From positions 1-25,033 of the IMG/VR virus record IMGVR_UViG_3300009431_000131: 25,033 bases of DNA; one strand, 5' to 3'. Shown here piece after piece: positions 7,297 to 14,328 of this stretch (position 1 is its first letter; every line of letters begins with the position of its first letter). The notes beneath the pieces were generated by a model. The model saw only the letters and a program-made list of their open reading frames with translations. It was not told the DNA's origin and did no database searches. The stretch is from a virus. Made by a program: the position numbers and the translations under genes.

Positions 7297-7585
7297 TTGG
7301 GTCCTCCAAATAGAATTCAAGCATAAATAAAAACATTACACAGCAGGCTAAATGGCTTAAATGGGGTAATTGACTTTCTTTATCGTGTTGTTGCCCGAGT
7401 CTGTAGCCTAGTAAATGCCTCATTGCTGCTGCATAATACCGGTTTTTACCATCTTTAACTTTTTGCCAATTATCAGCCCCATATTTTTCTGCTCCAAAAG
7501 TTAGGACTCTACCCATAGTTTCAATAAATTCTGGAGGAATAAGATCAAGTCGAAGTTTATCTTCATCAAATTTTTTACCAGACAT
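7277..7585 (-). CDS. DUF5664 (dATP/dGTP diphosphohydrolase N-terminal-like) protein
   Basis: 102 residues. The start KKFDEDKLRLDLIPPEFIE, then LTFGAEKYGADNW, AAAMRHLLGYRLGQ, HDKES and HLSHLACCVMFL, are the conserved blocks of DUF5664, a helical MazG-related nucleotide pyrophosphohydrolase fold. The family includes the MazZ-like enzymes of phages that modify adenine. No purZ or datZ gene is in the window, so no claim of Z-DNA is made. A GGAGG site lies 5 nt before the ATG. It heads the nucleotide-metabolism set just after a strong terminator. Confidence 0.82.
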   Translation of the reverse strand: MSGKKFDEDKLRLDLIPPEFIETMGRVLTFGAEKYGADNWQKVKDGKNRYYAAAMRHLLGYRLGQQHDKESQLPHLSHLACCVMFLFMLEFYLEDPNEDTDL

Positions 7586-7620
7586 AAATCCTCCTACAAC
7601 ATTTGATGATTATTGGGAGT

Positions 7621-7651
7621 GAAAAAGAAAGGTGCCGCCGTAACGGCACCT
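7621..7651 (-). terminator. Rho-independent terminator (leftward)
   Basis: On the minus strand the stem AGGTGCCG / CGGCACCT (8 bp, plus-strand 7630-7637 and 7644-7651) closes a 6-nt loop and is followed at once by TTTCTTTTT. It ends the gene at 7666-8142. The genes beyond must rely on read-through or an unseen promoter, because I see no good one in 7586-7620. Confidence 0.9.
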
Positions 7652-7665
7652 CCCAGGTTGAGGGT

Positions 7666-8142
7666 TTATTCCAACTCATCGTCGCCGGCCGTTTCAACTT
7701 CCTCGGCCTCAGCATCCGCAGCTTCACGGAACTGTACTTCGATTTCGCCTTGCTCGATCTCGGCGATCTTCAGGCTGGCTTTTGCCACCTGAAATTTTAA
7801 AGCTTTGAGCTCGCTGTCCGGGTCGGCTTCCAGGAACTTGGTAGCCTTGTCCAGGGCGGTGGCGGCACGACCGACTTTCTTTTCGGCCTTTTCAATCCGC
7901 TCGGTAGGTGTCAGTTTCGCATCAGAACGGGAGCCGGATGATGCACGGTGTTCGTCCCACTCTTCGCGGGTGATAATTTCATACGTGCCGTCATCCATTT
8001 TCCTAGGGCATGTACCCATAAGACGCAGATACGTCATTTGGGAAGCCAGACCTTTGTCATTGACTTCCGCAGCTTCCATAAGACTCTCTTTGGTGGCTCC
8101 ACCTTCAAGAATCTTTGCCAAAATAATATCACGCTTTGCCAT
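7666..8142 (-). CDS. Probable abundant acidic coiled-coil protein with winged-helix-like N-terminus
   Basis: 158 residues from the ATG at 8142 (MAKRDIILAKILEGG), 6 nt after a strong AAAGGAGG; the longer frame has no ribosome site. Residues 1-60 look like a small helical DNA-binding domain (KILEGGATKESLMEAAEVND). A charged coiled coil (about 80-135) follows, then a very acidic tail (AEAEEVETAGDDELE). Codons are clearly G/C-ending compared with neighbours, like the capsid and SSB genes. It has its own promoter and terminator. This suggests a highly expressed early protein, perhaps a histone-like, SSB-partner or host-takeover factor. I do not recognise a family. Confidence 0.8.
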   Translation of the reverse strand: MAKRDIILAKILEGGATKESLMEAAEVNDKGLASQMTYLRLMGTCPRKMDDGTYEIITREEWDEHRASSGSRSDAKLTPTERIEKAEKKVGRAATALDKATKFLEADPDSELKALKFQVAKASLKIAEIEQGEIEVQFREAADAEAEEVETAGDDELE

Positions 8143-8198
8143 GATAACCTCCTTTATGGCTGTTAATGTTGTGGACACCATGTCCATTGTTCATTTTA

Positions 8199-8227
8199 AA
8201 TATAGCACACTTTTGTGCCAAAGTAAA
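8199..8227 (-). promoter_or_regulatory. Leftward promoter with spacer dyad (for 8142 gene)
   Basis: On the minus strand TTTACT (8227-8222) and TATATT (8204-8199) are 17 nt apart. The spacer carries the dyad GCACA-AAAG-TGTGC (8205-8218), placed where a repressor would block polymerase. The same -35/-10 pair recurs at 10765-10793. Confidence 0.75.
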
Positions 8228-8244
8228 CATAAATTTTACCGGAT

Positions 8245-9384
8245 TTAAGACTTTTTTTCCGGGTCGAAATCCGCGAAGACGGATGTAGCAACGCTGGATG
8301 GATTCACTGAAGGACGGGGATCAGATAGTGATACCATCTTTGTTTTCCCCAGTGGTTTCTCATACAACATTGCAAAGGCAGAATTCTTTTTCAGAGTCTT
8401 GTCAAGTTTCTCTGCTTGAGCCGGAGATATTAATTTCGATTTGTAAATATCTTCAATCTCTGTATTCTGCCCGAGCCACAACGCAGTTTTGGTTTCTGAT
8501 TGTTTCCATTTACGATTTGATTTACCTCTAACTAATTTCTTTCCTGGAAAACTACGGCCATGTTCTAATTCCTGAACCGCAAAGCCATAAAGAGATTTCG
8601 CATAGGCAGTATACCTATCTGCACTATCAAGAGCCTCAGCGATTTCTTCTTTAGTGACATTCTTAGGAAGGTTTTGTGCTGCAGCAAATATCCTGGCCGC
8701 ATCTTCTTGAGCTTGAATATACCGTGCTCTACAAGTTGCAGCATTAGGACACCATTTGCACTGTACTTCCCCAGGGTTAAGAGGTGGGTTTTTAGACTGG
8801 GCCAAGGCTATAGCTTTCGCTAACTTCGAATGCACCCAGTCTCTTAACTCATCAACATCTGTTTTAAACTTACTGAAGTTCTCTACAGCAGGTTGACAGA
8901 CATGAAGAGTTATCGCGTTAAACTTCGTAGGCCACCCAACATAGCCGGCAGCATAAGCAAGCAATTGAGGATTCTCAAACACATTGACCCAGTTATATCC
9001 AAACTTCCAATCTACTATATGTAAGTGGTTTAGAATGTTATTAGATATAGCTAAGTCAAGAGTGCCCCAAACCTCAGGGACACCCCAGGCAGACAAATTA
9101 ACCCTGATCTCTGACGCCTCCGTATATTCAGTATGTCCGAAGGATGAGATGATTGACTGTTTGTAATCTAAACAATCTTGAACCATATCCTTTTGGTCGT
9201 CATCAATATAGGTTATTTGGTTAAGCCCTATGTTCATAGCCTCATCAGTTGCTTGATGGCACAATATGCCAGCTTGAGCAGCGGGTGAAGTAGGGGGGTC
9301 TGGAATCGTGGTCGCTAGCTGTACAGAGCCAGGACATAAAATAATTCGTTCCAAACGCGATGGACTGAAATTACTGTGCTTCAT
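8245..9384 (-). CDS. DUF2800 PD-(D/E)xK nuclease (Cas4/RecB-like)
   Basis: 379 residues from the ATG at 9384, 8 nt after GGAG; a GTG two codons upstream is the alternative. RecB-type nuclease motifs are visible: GTLDLAI, VDWKFG (the D...D-x-K core) and the helix ENPQLLAYAAG with the family Gln/Tyr. One Cys near the N-terminus (ILCPGS) and three in QCKWCPNAATCRAR could hold an Fe-S cluster, as in Cas4/AddB. DUF2800 genes sit with DUF2815 SSBs and family A polymerases in many Gram-positive phages. It probably trims or resects DNA in phage recombination. It ends just before the promoter of the next gene. Confidence 0.9.
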   Translation of the reverse strand: MKHSNFSPSRLERIILCPGSVQLATTIPDPPTSPAAQAGILCHQATDEAMNIGLNQITYIDDDQKDMVQDCLDYKQSIISSFGHTEYTEASEIRVNLSAWGVPEVWGTLDLAISNNILNHLHIVDWKFGYNWVNVFENPQLLAYAAGYVGWPTKFNAITLHVCQPAVENFSKFKTDVDELRDWVHSKLAKAIALAQSKNPPLNPGEVQCKWCPNAATCRARYIQAQEDAARIFAAAQNLPKNVTKEEIAEALDSADRYTAYAKSLYGFAVQELEHGRSFPGKKLVRGKSNRKWKQSETKTALWLGQNTEIEDIYKSKLISPAQAEKLDKTLKKNSAFAMLYEKPLGKTKMVSLSDPRPSVNPSSVATSVFADFDPEKKS

Positions 9385-9587
9385 TTGCACCTCTCCTTTC
9401 TTGTATAAATAAGTTTACCTCTGGTCTTTACGAAGTTTAAAGCTCGTCCGGGGCTATACTTTGCCAATTTAATGACATGGGAAAGGTGGCCAGCATCAAT
9501 TTGGTAAGTATATTCTTTGCCAGAGGCATAGAATGAACATTCCCCGAACGAGCTTGTTGAGAGCAATATGATTTTACTTTTTGGCAT
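9381..9587 (-). CDS. Hypothetical 68-aa basic protein
   Basis: 68 residues with a beta-rich first half (KIILLSTSSFGECSFYASG) and a basic C-terminus (RGKLIYTRKERCK). It overlaps the 3' end of the previous gene by 14 bp and the DUF2800 start by 4 bp, so it is in the operon. The ribosome site (AAGG) is weak. No family recognised. Confidence 0.55.
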   Translation of the reverse strand: MPKSKIILLSTSSFGECSFYASGKEYTYQIDAGHLSHVIKLAKYSPGRALNFVKTRGKLIYTRKERCK

Positions 9588-9804
9588 TTAAAGCCTTATT
9601 ACATGCAGCAATTACAGAGTTTTTAAAAGCAATCAAATATTCAGGTTTTTCCAAGTGGATAGTGATATCTGGATTGGAATGTTTAGAACTTATATGTCTA
9701 TTGATTTTTATTGTTATAGGCCAACTGTCATATTCCTCTTTAGACTTAGAAATATGGGCATAAATTGGTGTTTCACTAAAAAATGAGATTCCATAATATT
9801 TCAT
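9574..9804 (-). CDS. Hypothetical 76-aa protein
   Basis: 76 residues: a beta-rich start (MKYYGISFFSETPIYAHISK) and a helical end (YLIAFKNSVIAACNKALNAKK). The ATG shares one base with the stop of the upstream gene (TAATG) and has GGAGG 6 nt before it. Good translation signals and tight coupling support it. Function unknown. Confidence 0.65.
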   Translation of the reverse strand: MKYYGISFFSETPIYAHISKSKEEYDSWPITIKINRHISSKHSNPDITIHLEKPEYLIAFKNSVIAACNKALNAKK

Positions 9805-10097
9805 TAGAATCCTCCCATTGCCAGAAGTATGAAAGGTACATCTCCCAGACGATCAAATTCATAGATGTCCCTTTCTTCGTTACCATCATTATATTCCTTA
9901 GTATCGTAAATCCCAATGAGGACAGGATCTTCTAGGGTTTCAGGAACACAATGGCCGGCTTGGTGTGTTAGCAGAACTGTGATTTCCTCTTCATCAAATT
10001 GCTTCCACCAAGCGGTACAATTTCCGCCTGTCTGGATTATAGAGTAACCCAGTTTCTCCAAATGAGTTTCAAAACGTTGTTTATTCTGTGAATCCAA
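9804..10097 (-). CDS. Hypothetical 97-aa protein, TTG start
   Basis: The start is placed at a TTG at 10097 (MDSQNKQRFETHLEKLGYSI), because GGGGAGG lies 5 nt before it while the upstream ATG codons lack any site. This start overlaps the stop of the preceding gene. The protein is acidic (pattern ITVLLTHQAGHCVPET, then DIYEFDRLGDVPFILLAMGG). No domain recognised. It is part of the run of small early genes between primase-helicase and nuclease. Confidence 0.6.
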   Translation of the reverse strand: MDSQNKQRFETHLEKLGYSIIQTGGNCTAWWKQFDEEEITVLLTHQAGHCVPETLEDPVLIGIYDTKEYNDGNEERDIYEFDRLGDVPFILLAMGGF

Positions 10098-10455
10098 GAG
10101 CACCTCCCCATCGTTTAATTCCATGCCATTGTTTTTTATCAACAGCATTGATGATTTTATCTTCAAGAGTTTTTAATTGATTACATCGAGCAGCTCGTTC
10201 ATTAAAAGATTTAACTTTCAGGTAAAAGTCTGCTCCGTAAGGCATACATTGATGTTGAGGCTTTGGTGAGACCATAAATGCAACCATTCTCCAGACATAA
10301 TGGGCATCACCAAATGCTTTGCCTGGTGAGGTGGCTTTTAATCGGCCGGTTTGTTTATTAATAACAAGATTAAGAATTACCTGTTCATCATCTGATAAAT
10401 CTGTGATCTTAGCAAGATCAACTTTTGGCATTTTCTGATTTGAGTTATAAGGCAT
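10081..10455 (-). CDS. Hypothetical 124-aa protein
   Basis: 124 residues from the ATG at 10455, with GGAGG 6 nt upstream, overlapping the previous stop. The middle block YVWRMVAFMVSPKPQHQCMP and the C-terminal block QWHGIKRWGGALG look like conserved domain cores, with a basic helical stretch between. I do not recognise the family. Context is early replication genes. Confidence 0.65.
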   Translation of the reverse strand: MPYNSNQKMPKVDLAKITDLSDDEQVILNLVINKQTGRLKATSPGKAFGDAHYVWRMVAFMVSPKPQHQCMPYGADFYLKVKSFNERAARCNQLKTLEDKIINAVDKKQWHGIKRWGGALGFTE

Positions 10456-10717
10456 CTATAACCTCCGCAAGTTGTTGTTGCAAATGATTAACAGCAGTGT
10501 AAAGATCTTCAGGCACCCCACCATGAACTCGTTGATGAGTCTCCATAGCATCACTAAGTTTAGCGAGGAGATGCTCAATACGAGATACAGAGATAAGAAT
10601 GGATTTAACGGGAAACTTTTGGTCAGGGTATGAAGCGACTGAAAGAAGAATATCATCAGCTCTATGACAGGCCGTTTTTACTGCAGAATTAAATTCCTTA
10701 ATATCATCTTGAAGCAT
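10445..10717 (-). CDS. Hypothetical 90-aa helical protein
   Basis: 90 residues from the ATG at 10717 (MLQDDIKEFNSAVKTACHRA), 10 nt after GGAGG. The longer frame would begin at or before the predicted transcription start and is rejected. It is almost entirely helical, with amphipathic heptads at both ends (VSRIEHLLAKLSDAMETH; LQQQLAEVIDAL). It is the first gene after the 10.77-kb promoter, so it is probably well expressed. No known domain. Confidence 0.65.
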   Translation of the reverse strand: MLQDDIKEFNSAVKTACHRADDILLSVASYPDQKFPVKSILISVSRIEHLLAKLSDAMETHQRVHGGVPEDLYTAVNHLQQQLAEVIDAL

Positions 10718-10764
10718 TTTGTTATCACCTCCTTTACTTTGGTGTGTTTTCTTTCCTATATATA

Positions 10765-10793
10765 ATATAGTCACTGTGGGCACCAAAGTAAAG
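10765..10793 (-). promoter_or_regulatory. Leftward sigma70-like promoter (second copy)
   Basis: On the minus strand TTTACT (10793-10788), a 17-nt spacer and TATATT (10770-10765). The first 10 bases (TTTACTTTGG) are identical to those of the 8.2-kb promoter. It lies between the primase-helicase stop and the small-gene run. Confidence 0.75.
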
Positions 10794-10809
10794 TTATTTT
10801 TTACTGATT

Positions 10810-13200
10810 TTAAGTATATTTTTCCTCGTCTTCTTGGAATTTCGTGATTCTTGGTGGCATAAGATATAATTTGCGATCTTTATAATGGAATATTCCATGT
10901 TCAATGAAGCCGGTTACAGGTCTTTGTGTTATCACAGCTTCTTTAGTAGAGCCAGTCCATTCAGCTATTCTTTGTTTAACTGAGTGTCTAAGAGCACCAG
11001 GTTTAATCTTTTTACTTATACCTGCTTGTTCTTGAACTAATGAGGTAAGCTCTTTAAGAGTAAAGAGAATATGTGGGTTGGGGTTAATAGGATTCTTACC
11101 AGATCGTGTAATATAATCCAAAGTAAAAGGATGCTTCCAATCAAACATTTCGTCCAAAATAAAGTCTGCATCTGAACCAGCGAAAAAGCCAGATGATAAT
11201 CTATTGGTCAAGGCTTCCTGAGACTTGGATAAAGTCCAAAGTGTCGTAGACGAAGGATTTTTACTAAGGTCTGCTTTAAGCTCGGTGAGCCATTCTGCCC
11301 AGAGTTGTTGCATATTTATTTTTAAAAGAGCAGAAGTATCAATGTAACTGAGAGGCAAAATGGGAGTTCTTCGATTTCCAAACCTAGAAAGGTTAAAAGT
11401 ATCACTATTAGAACTACCGATGAGAATACATCTTCTGGGGAATATTTTTGTTTGTCTCCCATAGGGTAACCTCACATATATTTTATCATTAGAGATTAAA
11501 GCTTTAAGGGCTGAACTTTTGTCGCCTTTAAGCTGGTTATCAATTTCTTCTATTTCCACAATGGCATATCTTATAAGTTTTAATTCCACATCTTTACGAT
11601 TCCACTTCTCTGTTACTCCTTCTGATATAACTCCAAAGTAATTCTTGCCAAGCTCAGGGCCTAAGAGAAGTCGAATAAAGGTGGATTTATGAATAGCTTC
11701 AGGACCCTGGAGTATAGGCATTAAAGTATCTTGTTGGAAAGGTCCTTGATATTGAAATGATTTCAGTAACTGCATACAAGCTTTCTTTAAGACCTGATTG
11801 AAGAAGTCTGCATGCTTCTCAAAAGCCCGCTGATATGTAAATATCTTAAAGAAATCTCTTTCTATGGACTTACCTTTAAAAGGTTCGGATGTAATCCATT
11901 CATATATAGGATTATAGACATTCCAGGTTGCATTCATATGAGCTCGGAAGAACTCAGTAGCATGTTTAAAAGGAAGTGGTGGAGCCGAAGGATACTCGTT
12001 CTGAACATAAGTGTAATTGAATAACTCAAGTTCTTGGGTTGTATATAATTCCCCTTCTTTCATTCCTTGACGACGCCAATGTTTCTTCTTAACATCTTTA
12101 TCACCTTTAATCCTGAAATGTCCCTCCATATAAGAGTTCTGTTCAAATGAGAGGTTATGATAATCTATTAATGCAGAATAATTATTTATGTGCTTAATCA
12201 CATGACCTTTGCTATCCTGTATAGGCCAGTCCATCTTACATATCTCAGCATACATCTGAACTGTCTTATATGACACAAATGTTTTATCTTTGGCCGGGTC
12301 ATAAGAATCCCATTTTGCTTTTACAGCATCAAAACCAGTTAATCCGGCTGAATCCTTTTCATCATATGAACCAGAAGTATCTTGTTGACTCCAAATATCT
12401 AAAAGTCCGAGACCATCTGTGCCAGATATGTTATTCCTGGAGCAATAGTCTTTTACGGAACATATTATCTTATTCCAGAAGTCATAAGAATCATATCCTT
12501 GTTTCTCAAATCCTTCATAAGCTCGAATAATTCTAGGGTTCGGCCAAGGGGACAGATTCCTTAACATCTCAGTTAATTCTTTAATCCCTCCATGAAACGC
12601 TGTAGCAGGTTGCTGGTATGGTATCTTAGCATCTATGACTTCAGCTTTCTTTAATGAGGGGATTAATTTAGCTAATTCCTGGAATGTGATCTCTGCGATA
12701 TATGGTGTAGATAGATCAGGATGAGGATTGTTAGTGAATATCACAAATCCTTTCTTCACATAAATCTCACCTGTGAACTCCTCTTTCACTTTCTTTATGT
12801 TGAACGGCCATTGTTTCTTATCCTTCACTTTATAATGTAAATGCAAACCTTTCCCTGACTTAGTCTTCTCTATATAAGTGGGAATGTGTTCTATTAAATC
12901 AATGGCTTGAGGAGTAAGGTTTTTCATCGCGGATTTATGAGACCCTTCAGAAGCTACATCAAGGTCCACTATCACATATGGATGACTCGACCTAAACACC
13001 ATCCCAACATACTGGGTTGCAGAACAGGCTTTATAAGCGTCCTGAAATGTCTTTGGTTTCCAATTCGGTTGCTTAGTCCAGTTAGGAGCTGCACCTCGAT
13101 TTAGTTGGGTTTCTATCCAGTTATCACATTCTAATAGTTCCGTAGGGATGTTAAATACATTAGGAGCAATCGGTTTAACGAAAGCATTTGGAGCCATCAT
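10810..13200 (-). CDS. Primase-polymerase / VirE (D5-like) SF3-type helicase fusion
   Basis: 796 residues. The N-terminal archaeo-eukaryotic primase domain shows VIVDLDVA (catalytic Asp pair), SGKGLHLHY and GEIYVKKGFVIFT, in the order of phage prim-pol proteins. Residues about 235-310 (YDFWNKIICSVKDYC ... KWDSYDPA) fit a PriCT linker. The C-terminal half is a VirE/D5 helicase: Walker A QGPEAIHKSTF, Walker B-like YAIVEIEEID, and the sensor ILIGSSNSDTFNLSRFGNRR. It primes and unwinds DNA at the fork. Walker A is unusual: the Gly before the catalytic Lys505 is His504. The ATG at 13200 has AAAAGGA 6 nt upstream; a second ATG follows directly. Confidence 0.9.
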   Translation of the reverse strand: MMAPNAFVKPIAPNVFNIPTELLECDNWIETQLNRGAAPNWTKQPNWKPKTFQDAYKACSATQYVGMVFRSSHPYVIVDLDVASEGSHKSAMKNLTPQAIDLIEHIPTYIEKTKSGKGLHLHYKVKDKKQWPFNIKKVKEEFTGEIYVKKGFVIFTNNPHPDLSTPYIAEITFQELAKLIPSLKKAEVIDAKIPYQQPATAFHGGIKELTEMLRNLSPWPNPRIIRAYEGFEKQGYDSYDFWNKIICSVKDYCSRNNISGTDGLGLLDIWSQQDTSGSYDEKDSAGLTGFDAVKAKWDSYDPAKDKTFVSYKTVQMYAEICKMDWPIQDSKGHVIKHINNYSALIDYHNLSFEQNSYMEGHFRIKGDKDVKKKHWRRQGMKEGELYTTQELELFNYTYVQNEYPSAPPLPFKHATEFFRAHMNATWNVYNPIYEWITSEPFKGKSIERDFFKIFTYQRAFEKHADFFNQVLKKACMQLLKSFQYQGPFQQDTLMPILQGPEAIHKSTFIRLLLGPELGKNYFGVISEGVTEKWNRKDVELKLIRYAIVEIEEIDNQLKGDKSSALKALISNDKIYVRLPYGRQTKIFPRRCILIGSSNSDTFNLSRFGNRRTPILPLSYIDTSALLKINMQQLWAEWLTELKADLSKNPSSTTLWTLSKSQEALTNRLSSGFFAGSDADFILDEMFDWKHPFTLDYITRSGKNPINPNPHILFTLKELTSLVQEQAGISKKIKPGALRHSVKQRIAEWTGSTKEAVITQRPVTGFIEHGIFHYKDRKLYLMPPRITKFQEDEEKYT

Positions 13201-13211
13201 AGTAGTTCCTT

Positions 13212-13433
13212 TTAAATGGGAGTTTTATTCTCGACCAAAGGAAGAGGTTGTACATTAGACAGTTGCGATAATAATCTTCTATTGTACCTTTCTTTGTTGG
13301 TTACTTTGAGCACTCGAATGTATCCATAGATGACTGGTTTGGAAAGGCCTGTTATTCTGGATATTTCAGCACCTGTAAAATGGCATTTCCACAATTCTGT
13401 GATTTCATTTATCTTTTGTTCTGTAAGTTTCAT
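13212..13433 (-). CDS. Small HTH protein (Hin/resolvase-type HTH)
   Basis: 73 residues from the ATG at 13433 (MKLTEQKINEITELW), with AAAGGA 5 nt before it. The longer frame would start inside the promoter and is rejected. A three-helix HTH of the Hin/transposase sort is clear (TGAEISRITGLSKPVIYGYI), followed by a basic stretch. It is the first gene of the main leftward transcript, so it is a candidate regulator, perhaps of the TCTACAAAYGTAGA dyads. That link is inference. Confidence 0.75.
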   Translation of the reverse strand: MKLTEQKINEITELWKCHFTGAEISRITGLSKPVIYGYIRVLKVTNKERYNRRLLSQLSNVQPLPLVENKTPI

Positions 13434-13460
13434 TGTGTCCTTTCTCATTGTTTCATTATC

Positions 13461-13489
13461 ATTATACACTGTTGAAACGTAAAAGTAAA
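13461..13489 (-). promoter_or_regulatory. Main leftward early promoter
   Basis: On the minus strand TTTACT (13489-13484), 17 nt, TATAAT (13466-13461), a near-consensus sigma70 promoter with predicted start near 13454. A GTTTCA...TGAAAC dyad flanks the -10 (13448-13476). It drives the HTH gene and primase-helicase. Confidence 0.8.
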
Positions 13490-13498
13490 CAATAAAGA

Positions 13499-13535
13499 TC
13501 TACATTTTTTGTATATGATCATCTACATTTGTAGT
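13499..13535. promoter_or_regulatory. Dyad TCTACATTTGTAGT plus half-site upstream of early promoter
   Basis: 13522-13535 matches 13 of 14 bases of the dyad found twice at the rightward promoter (14827-14860). A half-site TCTAC lies at 13499. The full dyad is centred about 74 bp upstream of the predicted leftward start. Confidence 0.65.
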
Positions 13536-13548
13536 ATGGGTTGATTTA

Positions 13549-13843
13549 TGTGTGGTTAAAAAGGTACAAGAAAAGCTGAAGGGTACGAAAGAGTACCCCT
13601 TCATCAAATGAATTGTGTAATAAAATCAGTATGTTATGGCTCAAAAGTACAAAAGTACGGATTTTTGATACTTTTCCTAAACTTACTTAAGGGGGGTCCT
13701 TTTGGCGTGTACTTTATATTTTTCTTATATTTTTGTACTTTTGTACCTTTTAGTCATAACATACTGATTTTATTGAATATACGTTTTTTGTAAAAAGTAC
13801 AAATCAAATCAGCAAAAAAGTTTCGTACCTTTTTTACCACACA
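13549..13843. repeat. Nested long inverted repeat, non-coding
   Basis: Outer arms 13549-13567 and 13825-13843 pair in 18 of 19 positions. Inner arms 13619-13638 and 13755-13774 pair perfectly over 20 bp and continue imperfectly inward to about 13660/13733. A further hairpin lies at 13577-13603. GTAC occurs about ten times, often as AAAAGTAC or its complement. No convincing gene lies here. The stretch could be a replication origin, a structured RNA or a MITE-like insertion. Confidence 0.85.
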
Positions 13844-13875
13844 AAAATGACCGAATTAACTCTTTTGGTCGTGCT

Positions 13876-13963
13876 AGCCACAACGTCCACCTTGCCAAGC
13901 TGGATGACAGCCGCAACTTCCATTTTGCTAAGCTGGATGACAGCCACAACGTCTGATTTGCCA
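13876..13963. repeat. 33-bp tandem repeats (2.7 copies)
   Basis: Units at 13876-13908, 13909-13941 and a partial 13942-13963 share AGCCACAACGTC-like starts and the ending AAGCTGGATGAC. On the minus strand the 33-bp period keeps a frame open across 13834-13989 (51 codons) encoding repeated AVIQL-type 11-residue units. That frame has no ribosome site and starts inside the terminator stem, so it is listed as a repeat rather than a gene. Confidence 0.85.
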
Positions 13964-13973
13964 ATAAATGAGA

Positions 13974-14010
13974 GAAATAAAAAACCCATCCTCTTTTCAG
14001 AGGATGGGTT
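13974..14010 (-). terminator. Rho-independent terminator after the winged-helix gene
   Basis: A perfect 12-bp stem (13983-13994 with 13999-14010, core CCCATCCTCT/AGAGGATGGG) with a 4-nt loop. On the minus strand it is followed by TTTTTTATTT. It isolates the winged-helix gene from the early operon. Confidence 0.93.
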
Positions 14011-14032
14011 CCCAGCTGGTTAGTATGTTATT

Positions 14033-14314
14033 CTAATAGGTCCAATCTTCAAGAAACTTTTGACCTTTAGAATTTGTTGCAATACTGTAACCATCTTTTT
14101 TCAAGTAACATAGTTGAGAACTCACATTCTTATTGGAAATGTTAAGTTCTTCAGCAATGTCATAGATTTCAGTAGGTTCTCTCTCAAGAATTGCCAAAAC
14201 CTCTTCTTTCCTTCCAGGACCTGTTTTGGTTCTGCCTGCTTTAAGTTTGGCATTCTCAATCATTAGTGTCTCCACCATTTCGTTCAACTCTCTAATTGTT
14301 CTTTGATACATCAT
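14033..14314 (-). CDS. Winged-helix regulator with N-terminal coiled coil
   Basis: 93 residues from the ATG at 14314 (an adjacent ATG at 14311 is equally possible), just after GGTGGAG. The longer frame begins at the promoter and is rejected. Residues 1-25 form a dimerising coiled coil (RTIRELNEMVETLMIENAKL). A Gly/Lys/Arg linker follows, then a winged helix (KEEVLAILEREPTEIYDIAE, then NISNKNVSSQLCYLKKDGY). It is monocistronic with its own promoter and terminator. A perfect ACCAC-N3-GTGGT dyad lies in its leader and another abuts its -35 box. It is therefore probably autoregulated and the likely binder of the adjacent array (inference). No homologue is named with confidence. Confidence 0.82.
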   Translation of the reverse strand: MMYQRTIRELNEMVETLMIENAKLKAGRTKTGPGRKEEVLAILEREPTEIYDIAEELNISNKNVSSQLCYLKKDGYSIATNSKGQKFLEDWTY

Positions 14315-14328
14315 ACTCTCCACCTTTC

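Noticed and set aside
7277-7585. Evidence for 2-aminoadenine (Z) DNA from the MazZ-related DUF5664 gene
   Set aside because: Neither purZ nor datZ is present, and DUF5664 is widespread in ordinary phages.
7805-8248. 147-codon plus-strand frame opposite the 158-aa gene
   Set aside because: It is the complement of a gene with an excellent ribosome site, promoter and terminator, and has no ribosome site of its own.
13577-13603. Rho-independent terminator at the GGGTAC/GTACCC hairpin
   Set aside because: The stem is good but no T-run follows on either strand.
13608-13793. 61-codon plus-strand frame, hydrophobic, in the inverted repeat
   Set aside because: It spans both inner arms of the dyad, has no ribosome site, and its hydrophobicity follows from T-rich sequence.
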